Positions 1 through 4,953 of a DNA stretch of 5,534 nt are shown piece by piece. A model generated the notes under the pieces. It searched no databases, had not been told where the DNA came from, and saw only the letters and a list, made by a program, of their open reading frames with translations. This DNA is from Patescibacteria group bacterium. GTDB taxonomy: Bacteria > Patescibacteriota > Minisyncoccia > Phycocordibacterales > Phycocordibacteraceae. Made by a program: the position numbers and the translations under genes. Every line of letters begins with the position of its first letter. Positions within the stretch are counted from its first letter, which is position 1. The stretch lies in NCBI GenBank assembly GCA_018823385.1, contig JAHJIK010000037.1, positions 1 through 5,534 of the forward strand, written 5' to 3'.

Positions 1-1
1 T

Positions 2-16
2 ATTAAGATACTTAAT
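2..16. repeat. Small AT-rich inverted repeat at the end of the 70-residue gene
   Basis: Two 6-bp arms (ATTAAG and CTTAAT) flank a 3-nt centre, and the repeat contains the TAA stop codon of the gene at 12-224. A weak RNA hairpin could form at the 3' end of that message. It is AT-rich and short, so it may be chance, and the sequence past position 1 that would show a terminator U-tract is outside the window. Confidence 0.3.
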
Positions 17-224
17 GTGCGTGCGATACCCGCAAACGTGCCGATGCCGTTCTCGGCTGGCCATCGGTGCCTTTCAAAGTCACTTCCAGCTCGTAATCAC
101 CTTCCGGAAGAATCTCCTCCGGGTCGAGGACGATTTCCAAGCTTTCGGGCGAGCGAGTCTGTCCAATTGACGGCATGACATTGACCCAATGAGTCTCGGA
201 CTTGAGTTTCACCTTCACGTTCAT
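12..224 (-). CDS. Small hypothetical protein, 70 residues, probably beta-rich
   Basis: I do not recognise this protein. It is 70 residues from ATG at 222-224 to a TAA stop. It has no signal peptide, membrane segment or cysteine, so it is probably cytoplasmic. Residues 40-66 alternate polar and hydrophobic positions around a Pro-Glu-Gly-Asp-Tyr turn and a later Thr-Asp-Gly turn, which resembles a pair of beta-strands from an Ig-like or small beta-barrel fold. That fold is a guess. An AGGGAG stretch (225-230) directly abuts the ATG, too close for normal Shine-Dalgarno use. The GTG at 216-218, two codons in, lies 6 nt from GGAG and could be the true start, giving 68 residues. A good promoter at 251-278 supports a real gene transcribed separately from the upstream tRNA. 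Confidence 0.6.
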   Translation of the reverse strand: MNVKVKLKSETHWVNVMPSIGQTRSPESLEIVLDPEEILPEGDYELEVTLKGTDGQPRTASARLRVSHAH

Positions 225-250
225 CTCCCTGCTTGCGTGATACTGAGGTA

Positions 251-278
251 GTTATAGCACTCCCTCTTTAAATAGCAA
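251..278 (-). promoter_or_regulatory. Sigma70-type promoter of the 70-residue gene
   Basis: On the minus strand a -35-like TTGCTA (273-278; 4 of 6 consensus bases) is followed after 16 nt by TATAAC (251-256; 5 of 6). The TGC directly before the -10 makes it an extended -10 element. Transcription would start near position 244, leaving a leader of about 20 nt before the ATG at 222-224. It lies between tRNA-Gln and the small gene, so it would serve only the latter. It is the most complete promoter visible in the window. Confidence 0.6.
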
Positions 279-299
279 TTGATGCTTGAACGAATGTAG

Positions 300-370
300 C
301 TGGGAGACTAGGGATCGAACCTAGATTCACGGCTTCAAAGGCCGCTGTCCTACCATTAGACGATCTCCCA
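300..370 (-). tRNA. tRNA-Gln, anticodon UUG
   Basis: A full cloverleaf can be drawn by eye on the minus strand. It has a 7-bp acceptor stem (UGGGAGA with UCUCCCA), a 4-bp D-stem with G18G19 in the loop, a 5-bp anticodon stem (GCGGC with GCCGU), a 4-nt variable loop and a 5-bp T-stem (CUAGG with CCUAG) with loop UUCGAUC. The anticodon loop CUUUGAA gives anticodon UUG, which reads CAA (and CAG by wobble) for glutamine. U1-A72, G2-C71, G3-C70 and discriminator G73 (position 300) match known glutamine-tRNA identity elements. The 3' CCA is not encoded (the next bases are CTA), so a CCA-adding enzyme is needed. The 5' end is 6 nt after the dnaX stop codon and no promoter is evident between them, so co-transcription with dnaX is likely. 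Whether it is charged by GlnRS or by the GluRS/GatCAB route cannot be told here. Confidence 0.96.
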
Positions 371-376
371 ATGTTG

Positions 377-1411
377 TTAATCCTGCCCGAGAACCTCGAA
401 CACTGCAAGTTCGAGTGGAAGAGCAGGAATTGGAGAAAAGCGAATACGTGAAGCCGCATCAAGAAATGCTTTAAGTGTTTGGTGCGTTAGTTTTGAATCA
501 GGTGCTTCTGCTACTCGTTTTATTTCTGCGTATTCCTCTTCACCCACTTCCTCACTTATCTCTTTGCGAAGCTCTGGTGCATGTCGCACCAGGAGCACCA
601 TACGAATCTGCTCGAGTACGAGGGAGAGGTAGAGAGCATAGTCAATACCCTCTTCTCCAGCAGAGCGAATGTTGATGAGTGACTGTTCCTTGTTTCCTTC
701 GGCAAGGGCGGTAACAAGTCCTTCCACAAGTGCGCGACGAGGAGCTCCTGTTGCCTTCTCCGCTTCCTCACGAGTGATCTTCGTATCCTTTGACACTGAA
801 AGTACTTTCTCAAGCACAGAAAGCGCATCACGATATGAACCATCTCCAAGAAGTGCAACAAGATCTGATACAGACGGCTCAAGCGTATAGCCTTCTTTCT
901 TTGCGACAGTAGCGACAAGCTTTGCGAGTCCCGGTCGTGTTGGCTTTTTAAACATAAATACCTGACAGCGTGACTGAACGGTCTCTGGAATCTTTTCAAG
1001 CTCCGTAGTGGCGAGAATAAAAATGGCGTGGGCTGGTGGCTCTTCAAGCGTCTTCAGGAATGCATTCCATGCACCCTTAGAAAGCATGTGTGCCTCATCG
1101 AGTATGTAGACTTTGTAGGGAGACTCAAATGGCAGTGTATACACGTTCTCAGAGAGTTCACGGATGTGATCTACTCCGTTGTGTGATGCTGCGTCTATCT
1201 CGTACAAATCCTTTTCAGTACACCCAAGCTCCTTTGCAAAGATACGAGCAATAGATGTCTTACCAAGTCCGCGTGAACCGGCAAACAAATATGCGTGTCC
1301 TACTTTCTCCGCTTTAATCTGCTCCCCAAGCGGACCGGTTACTTCATCTTGCCCGATAACCTCCTTGAAGCTCTGAGGCCTATATGCGCGGTATAAGGAC
1401 TGATGTGCCAT
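377..1411 (-). CDS. dnaX: DNA polymerase III clamp-loader subunit DnaX (short, gamma-like)
   Basis: This is the AAA+ ATPase of the clamp loader, which opens the sliding clamp and places it on primed DNA at the replication fork. The protein has 344 residues. It starts with the family's YRAYRPQSF segment, followed by Walker A GSRGLGKT (45-52), Walker B with DEAH (105-108), sensor 1 around 133-136, the SRC arginine-finger motif (147-149) and sensor 2 GSYRDA (191-196). Residues from about 220 on are helical and fit the collar domain. The usual four-cysteine zinc module after Walker A is missing: only Cys64 remains, and the segment before EIDAAS (71-76) is about 20 residues shorter than in E. coli. 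No tau-type C-terminal domains follow. The start at 1409-1411 was chosen because the family homology begins there; a longer reading from 1462 would translate the hairpin at 1438-1463. There is no Shine-Dalgarno site. tRNA-Gln follows after 6 nt. Confidence 0.95.
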   Translation of the reverse strand: MAHQSLYRAYRPQSFKEVIGQDEVTGPLGEQIKAEKVGHAYLFAGSRGLGKTSIARIFAKELGCTEKDLYEIDAASHNGVDHIRELSENVYTLPFESPYKVYILDEAHMLSKGAWNAFLKTLEEPPAHAIFILATTELEKIPETVQSRCQVFMFKKPTRPGLAKLVATVAKKEGYTLEPSVSDLVALLGDGSYRDALSVLEKVLSVSKDTKITREEAEKATGAPRRALVEGLVTALAEGNKEQSLINIRSAGEEGIDYALYLSLVLEQIRMVLLVRHAPELRKEISEEVGEEEYAEIKRVAEAPDSKLTHQTLKAFLDAASRIRFSPIPALPLELAVFEVLGQD

Positions 1412-1418
1412 TGCTACG

Positions 1419-1427
1419 AGTGTATCA
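1419..1427 (-). promoter_or_regulatory. Extended -10 promoter of dnaX, nearly leaderless
   Basis: On the minus strand TGA directly precedes TACACT (1419-1424), giving an extended -10 element (TGn plus hexamer, 4 of 6 bases of TATAAT). Only 7 nt separate the hexamer from the dnaX ATG (1409-1411), so transcription would begin about 1 nt before the start codon. No -35 match is visible; that region falls inside the hairpin at 1441-1460. The lack of any Shine-Dalgarno sequence before dnaX agrees with a leaderless message. This is an inference from sequence alone. Confidence 0.45.
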
Positions 1428-1437
1428 TGAACGTAAT

Positions 1438-1463
1438 GATGCCCGGAGTGTCCTCCGGGCATC
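1438..1463 (-). terminator. Perfect 11-bp hairpin between the 68-residue gene and dnaX
   Basis: The arms GATGCCCGGAG and CTCCGGGCATC pair perfectly around a 4-nt loop, with a GC-rich core. The hairpin starts 7 nt after the TAG stop of the 68-residue gene and ends 26 nt before the dnaX start codon, the right place for a terminator closing the serS-ftsQ-dus-68aa run. The downstream minus-strand sequence (ATTACGTTC) has several T residues but no proper U-tract, so termination may be partial, or the hairpin may instead protect the mRNA end or regulate dnaX. The stem is symmetric, so the call of strand rests on gene direction. Confidence 0.6.
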
Positions 1464-1470
1464 TATCTCG

Positions 1471-1677
1471 CTAACGTTCCAGTATGCGGTCTGCGGCGAG
1501 AAAATACATGTCTGCAACATCCGGTCGACCATCAACCGAAGCATCGTTCCCGAGCTCAAGAAACGCCCGAGCTTTTTGGGCCCGTATGCTTTTGGGTAGG
1601 TGTCTCGGACGGTCGATGAGCATCGCAGCCGTTATTACAGCGCGACGGGCATCTGCGGTATGCGGATGAATGGACAT
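1471..1677 (-). CDS. Small hypothetical helical protein, 68 residues
   Basis: I do not recognise this protein. The chosen start (1675-1677) gives 68 residues. It is preceded by AAAGGAG with a 7-nt spacer, the clearest ribosome-binding site in the window; an in-frame start 8 codons upstream (1701) has no such support. The sequence looks mostly alpha-helical: a helix at about 6-21, a Pro-rich break (24-28), a helix at about 30-43, a loop rich in Asn, Asp and Gly, and a helix at 52-67. The two-helix Ala/Leu pattern with a Gly-Arg-Pro-Asp turn vaguely resembles a tetratricopeptide-like hairpin, but this is weak. Arg is abundant, and there is no cysteine, signal peptide or membrane segment. It lies 41 nt downstream of dus on the same strand, and a strong hairpin follows its TAG stop, so it is probably the last gene of the serS operon. 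Confidence 0.7.
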   Translation of the reverse strand: MSIHPHTADARRAVITAAMLIDRPRHLPKSIRAQKARAFLELGNDASVDGRPDVADMYFLAADRILER

Positions 1678-1684
1678 AAGAACA

Positions 1685-1691
1685 CTCCTTT
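1685..1691 (-). promoter_or_regulatory. Strong Shine-Dalgarno site of the 68-residue gene
   Basis: AAAGGAG on the minus strand, 7 nt before ATG at 1675-1677. It decides the start of the small gene in favour of this ATG over the upstream in-frame one at 1701. It also shows that the organism uses the anti-Shine-Dalgarno interaction, although the other confident starts here have no comparable site. Confidence 0.75.
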
Positions 1692-1718
1692 CTGGATTCA
1701 AGAGTACCGTATCAAACT

Positions 1719-2681
1719 TTATGCACTCTGCAAAACAGTTCGCATTTCCTGAACTGACCCAGTATTCATAATGGCGCCTCGCAGTTCTGCAGCACCATCA
1801 AACCCCTGCACAAATGCCTTTACATGTTTCTTCAGTAAATGGAACGACTTGTGTGGCTGTATCTCTTCGAAATATCGAGCAAGGGTATCAAGCGCTTTGA
1901 GTCGTTCCTCCTTTGAAAGCTCTGCGTGTGTTCTCCCTGCAAACACCCACGGGTTGCCGAAAATGGCGCGACCTAGCATAGCGCCATCACATCCTGATTC
2001 CTCTATCTTTGCGCGTGCATCTGAAAGATCTATCACATCTCCGTTTCCGATAATGAGAGTATCTGGTGAAAGCTCATTGCGAAGCGCAACAATACGAGGC
2101 ATCAAGTCCCAGTGTGCAGGTACTTTCGACATTTCTTTGCGCGTGCGCATGTGTACGGTTAATGCAGGAAGATTTTGTTTGAGGAGGACAGGAATCCACG
2201 TATCAATTTCCTCTTTGTTGTATCCAATACGGGTCTTAACGGATACCGGCAGACCACTCGTGCGCGCCGCTGCAATTATTGCAACCGCAACCTCCGGCGT
2301 CTTGATCATCGCAGAACCACATCCCTGCTTCTCAATTGATTTGTCAGGACATCCCATATTGATATCGATGCCATCGAACCCAAGTTCAGCGCAGAGTTTC
2401 GCTGCATATGCCATGTTCTCTGGGTTTGATGAAAAGAGTTGAGCTACCAATGGTCGCTCGCCTTCGGTATACAAAAGGTCACGCATGAGAGGATTCTCAT
2501 CATCCTTCATACCCTTCTTCTCCCGCGTGTGATATAGGCCATCAGCTGAGACAAACTCAGTCCACATAACATCGGCTGGATGTGTCTCTGCAATCAACCG
2601 CCTATATGCAGGGTCAGTGACGTCCGCCATCGGGGCGAGTACAAAGAATGGTTTGCTAAGGGTGTTCCAGAACGAATTCAT
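1719..2681 (-). CDS. dus: tRNA-dihydrouridine synthase (Dus family)
   Basis: This flavoenzyme reduces specific uridines in the D-loop of tRNAs to dihydrouridine, using FMN and NADPH. The protein has 320 residues, normal for the family. The FMN-binding TIM barrel opens with APMADVTD (16-23) and continues with the QLF strand (81-83), the DINMGCP motif (106-112) whose Cys111 is the expected catalytic acid, KTRIG (149-153), GNGDV (212-216) and GRAIFGNPW (237-245). The C-terminal helical tRNA-binding domain includes KKH and AAELR. The family HGRTR-type motif here reads HMRTR (177-181), with Met in place of Gly. The exact subfamily, and so the target uridine, cannot be assigned by eye. The start codon is 12 nt past the ftsQ-like stop, in the same frame, and no normally spaced Shine-Dalgarno is visible, so translational coupling is likely. 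The TAA stop is 41 nt before the next gene. Confidence 0.96.
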   Translation of the reverse strand: MNSFWNTLSKPFFVLAPMADVTDPAYRRLIAETHPADVMWTEFVSADGLYHTREKKGMKDDENPLMRDLLYTEGERPLVAQLFSSNPENMAYAAKLCAELGFDGIDINMGCPDKSIEKQGCGSAMIKTPEVAVAIIAAARTSGLPVSVKTRIGYNKEEIDTWIPVLLKQNLPALTVHMRTRKEMSKVPAHWDLMPRIVALRNELSPDTLIIGNGDVIDLSDARAKIEESGCDGAMLGRAIFGNPWVFAGRTHAELSKEERLKALDTLARYFEEIQPHKSFHLLKKHVKAFVQGFDGAAELRGAIMNTGSVQEMRTVLQSA

Positions 2682-2693
2682 ATCCGCACCATA

Positions 2694-3617
2694 TCACTCT
2701 CCCCGCTTTTTTACATATACCTTCTTTTCAAAGCGCAGATCGACGTACTGCAAATCTCCTGTATCAAAATTAAGTGCAGGGAATGCTGATGACGCTAATA
2801 CTGCAGCTGACTCTTCATGTCCCAGTACGTACGTAATGCGAGTACCATTGGGAGTCCATAAGTCCCCTTCGTCAGCTCGGACAGATACTTCAACGATAGA
2901 TACGCCGAGTGAACGAACAGCTTTCACGAGCCTCAGTGCGTTTGGAATATGTTCCGCCCCAATCACTCGACTGCGTAACGGTGTTTCTGTTATGTCTCCC
3001 TGGAGTGGTGCAAATATTTTAAGTGTTGAAGATGCGACCGCACCCTGTTCAGTCATCTTAAACACCAACCCTTCAGCATCAGTATCAAAACACACACCGT
3101 TTTCAGTTGGCTCATCTATCCGCTCGCCACACCAAATGAATGCTGAGATGCGCGGAACCATGGAGATATGGAGCGAGCTGAACGAGCTTCGTGATATGGA
3201 AACAGCAGCAACATCCGGGAATGCCGTTTGCAGTTCAGTACGTATGTCTGATTCAGGATAGAAGAAGATTGAGTTTCGTGGGAATACATACCAATACGTA
3301 CCCCAGAGCGGCTTCTCTGCCACCTGCTTTGCAGCTACCGCATCAGGCCCTTGAATATTAATTGAATGAATACGAACTTCAGGTCGCCAGATGCCATACA
3401 TCGTTGCAGCGATTAGGATGAGTACAACGATACCGAGCACCACATTAAAGGTGCGGCGTTGTTTTTGTCGACGCACCTTTAGCGGCTCTTTACTCACCGG
3501 CTCGCGACGCGGAGCTGGCTTTGCAACGTTCCTTGTTGCAACCTTCTGAACTGCTCGAGGAGCAGCTTTTGGCTGTGGCCGGTTAGGCTGGACGTCCCAG
3601 GACTTGCTTGCCGACAT
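2694..3617 (-). CDS. ftsQ: FtsQ/DivIB-like cell-division protein (POTRA domain, single membrane pass)
   Basis: FtsQ/DivIB is a bitopic membrane protein of the divisome that recruits and controls septal peptidoglycan synthesis through FtsL, FtsB and FtsW/I. With the ATG at 3615-3617 the protein has 307 residues: a basic, Pro/Ala-rich cytoplasmic tail (1-57) ending in KVRRQKQRR, one membrane helix (about 58-77), a POTRA-like domain (about 80-152) starting VRIHSINIQG, then the beta domain with the FtsQ-like DTDAEGLVF (178-186) and a final strand YVDLRFEKKVYVK (291-303). Two cysteines (163 and 176) lie outside the membrane. The start overlaps the last 35 nt of serS in another frame. No Shine-Dalgarno is visible, so restart after SerS translation is plausible. 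A TTG at 3675-3677 is a possible longer start. Being away from mur and ftsA/ftsZ genes is unusual. The assignment comes from layout and motifs, so the family is likely but the symbol is less sure. Confidence 0.8.
   Translation of the reverse strand: MSASKSWDVQPNRPQPKAAPRAVQKVATRNVAKPAPRREPVSKEPLKVRRQKQRRTFNVVLGIVVLILIAATMYGIWRPEVRIHSINIQGPDAVAAKQVAEKPLWGTYWYVFPRNSIFFYPESDIRTELQTAFPDVAAVSISRSSFSSLHISMVPRISAFIWCGERIDEPTENGVCFDTDAEGLVFKMTEQGAVASSTLKIFAPLQGDITETPLRSRVIGAEHIPNALRLVKAVRSLGVSIVEVSVRADEGDLWTPNGTRITYVLGHEESAAVLASSAFPALNFDTGDLQYVDLRFEKKVYVKKRGE
3446..3481. repeat. Perfect 10-bp inverted repeat inside the ftsQ-like gene
   Basis: Arms TAAAGGTGCG (3446-3455) and CGCACCTTTA (3472-3481) pair perfectly around a 16-nt loop in which a further 2 bp (CG with CG) can form. 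In the ftsQ-like message it encodes the basic patch KVRRQKQRR and the first residues of the membrane helix. It could pause ribosomes before the membrane segment or act as an internal processing or attenuation site, or it may be a by-product of the Arg/Lys codons. Confidence 0.5.
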
Positions 3618-4851
3618 ACGGTACAAGAGCTTCTGGAACACGGATGGTACCGTCTTCCTGCTGATAATTTTCGACAAGCATAGTTAAGAGTCGCGGCATC
3701 GCAGCTGCAGTGTTGTTGAGTGAGTGTGCAAACAGCAGCTTTCCTTCTGGCGTTCGGTATCGAATGTTGAGACGACGAGTCTGGAAGTCATGGAAGTATG
3801 ACGAGGAGTGTGTTTCTCGATACGTATCTTGTGACGGCATCCATGCCTCAATGTCGTACTTCTTTACCTGACCAAGTCCAAGGTCACCACCACAGTTCAC
3901 CACCACGCGATATGGCAGCTTCATGAGCTGGAGGAAGTCTTCTGCATTTTTAGTAAGCTCTTCGTGGAGCTCAACGGATCCTGCATGTGAGGCTTCAGCC
4001 AATACCACCTGCTCCCACTTGAAGAACTCGTGCACACGAATCAATCCTTTCGTATCTTTACTGTGACTTCCTGCTTCACGGCGGAAACATGGAGAGTATG
4101 AAAGGAACTTCATTGGGAACTGAGCTCCATCAACAATTTCATCCATGTAGTATCCCATCGTTGCCACCTCTCCGGTTCCGGCCAAATACTCACCGTCTTG
4201 TGTCTTATATAAATCCTCTTCTCCTTGTGGAAGATACCCAGTTCCAAGGAATGTCTCACGACGCACGAGTGACGGAACCATCATCGGTTCAAACCCACGC
4301 TCCATGAAGTGCTTGAGTGCAAGTTGTGATACGGCGTTTGCAAGAAGCACGCCATCTCCCTTGAGGAAGTATCCACGGAAGCCAGCCACCTTTCCTCCAC
4401 GTTCAAAATCAGCCATGCCGGCTTTAGTCATCAACTCTATGTGATCTTTAGCAGGAAATGAGAATGTTGGATTCTCACCCCACGTACGAATCGTTTCATT
4501 CTGCGCATCACTCTCACCTTCCGGCACAGAGAAGTCCGGAATGTTTGGCACTTGGAGCATAAGAAGCTGCCACTCCTGCATCACAGCCTTGTACTGCTCT
4601 TCAAGCTCAGATAGACCCTGCTTCACATGACGCATGCTTTCAACTAGTCGCTGACGCTCATCTCCTTCAGCTCGCATGATGGTGTTGCTCATACGATTCT
4701 GTTCAGCCTTCTTTTCATCCATTTGACCACGCAGTGTTTTGCGCTTGTCATCGATACTAATGAGCTTGTCGATATCAATATCAACGTGCTTCTTGCGAGC
4801 ACCCTCCTTTATTACATCAGCATTCTCTCGGATGAACTGTATATCGAGCAT
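3583..4851 (-). CDS. serS: Seryl-tRNA synthetase
   Basis: This class II aminoacyl-tRNA synthetase joins serine to tRNA-Ser in the cytoplasm. From the ATG at 4849-4851 it has 422 residues, a normal length, and begins MLDIQFIREN, the usual N-terminus of the family. Residues about 28-98 form the long antiparallel coiled-coil arm that contacts the tRNA-Ser long variable arm. The catalytic part shows motif 1 (about 181-208), the serine-sensing TxE motif as TGE (226-228), motif 2 FRREAGSHSKDTKGL (256-270) and motif 3 around HSLNNTAAAMPR (376-387) with Arg387. The usual Gly of the LNG(S/T) part of motif 3 is Asn380, close to the LNNT form I associate with CPR-type enzymes. A GTG at 4870-4872, 6 nt from GAGGAG (4879-4884), could add 7 residues, but family homology and a -10 box favour 4851. 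It is the first gene of the minus-strand run; its end overlaps the ftsQ-like gene. Confidence 0.97.
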   Translation of the reverse strand: MLDIQFIRENADVIKEGARKKHVDIDIDKLISIDDKRKTLRGQMDEKKAEQNRMSNTIMRAEGDERQRLVESMRHVKQGLSELEEQYKAVMQEWQLLMLQVPNIPDFSVPEGESDAQNETIRTWGENPTFSFPAKDHIELMTKAGMADFERGGKVAGFRGYFLKGDGVLLANAVSQLALKHFMERGFEPMMVPSLVRRETFLGTGYLPQGEEDLYKTQDGEYLAGTGEVATMGYYMDEIVDGAQFPMKFLSYSPCFRREAGSHSKDTKGLIRVHEFFKWEQVVLAEASHAGSVELHEELTKNAEDFLQLMKLPYRVVVNCGGDLGLGQVKKYDIEAWMPSQDTYRETHSSSYFHDFQTRRLNIRYRTPEGKLLFAHSLNNTAAAMPRLLTMLVENYQQEDGTIRVPEALVPYVGKQVLGRPA

Positions 4852-4860
4852 AGTGTGCGT

Positions 4861-4866
4861 ATTGTA
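4861..4866 (-). promoter_or_regulatory. -10 box of serS, nearly leaderless
   Basis: TACAAT on the minus strand (5 of 6 consensus bases) ends 9 nt before the serS ATG, so transcription would start about 3 nt upstream of the start codon. No good -35 is visible at 16-18 nt spacing. If this promoter is used, the GAGGAG at 4879-4884 lies outside the message and the GTG start at 4872 cannot be used. An undetected upstream promoter would allow the other start. Confidence 0.4.
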
Positions 4867-4913
4867 CGACACCATTGGCTCCTCGAAAAGGCAGAAATCT
4901 TGGATATTCCTTT

Positions 4914-4919
4914 TATCAT
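4914..4919 (+). promoter_or_regulatory. Candidate -10 box of dprA in the serS-dprA divergent region
   Basis: TATCAT on the plus strand matches 5 of 6 bases of TATAAT. Transcription would begin near 4926, giving a leader of about 28 nt before the dprA ATG. No convincing -35 is present at normal spacing. The gap 4852-4953 is the only strand switch in the window and should hold both divergent promoters; I see no hairpin or clear operator in it. Confidence 0.3.
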
Positions 4920-4953
4920 TTCCCTATGTGGTGTTTGAGAAAGTGCTTGGTAT

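Noticed and set aside
395..415. 7-bp inverted repeat (CTCGAAC/GTTCGAG) at the 3' end of dnaX
   Set aside because: Stems of this length with a short loop are expected a few times by chance in a window of this size; there is no U-tract and it lies within coding sequence.
556..1047. Minus-strand open frame (163 residues) within dnaX in another frame
   Set aside because: dnaX is clearly coding here; the alternative product is rich in Ser, Arg and Leu with no motif, and no frameshift site connects the two.
1412..1462. N-terminal extension of dnaX by 17 codons
   Set aside because: It would translate the hairpin and the spacer. DnaX homology begins at the downstream ATG, and the extension has no ribosome-binding site.
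1771..2442. Long plus-strand open frame (223 residues) opposite dus
   Set aside because: It lies entirely antisense to a gene with all Dus motifs, its translation is Ser/Arg/Cys-rich without recognisable motifs, and it has no ribosome-binding site.
2617..3261. Plus-strand open frame (214 residues) opposite the ftsQ-like gene and the start of dus
   Set aside because: It is the shadow of two well-supported minus-strand genes and its low-complexity Ser/Thr-rich translation resembles no family.
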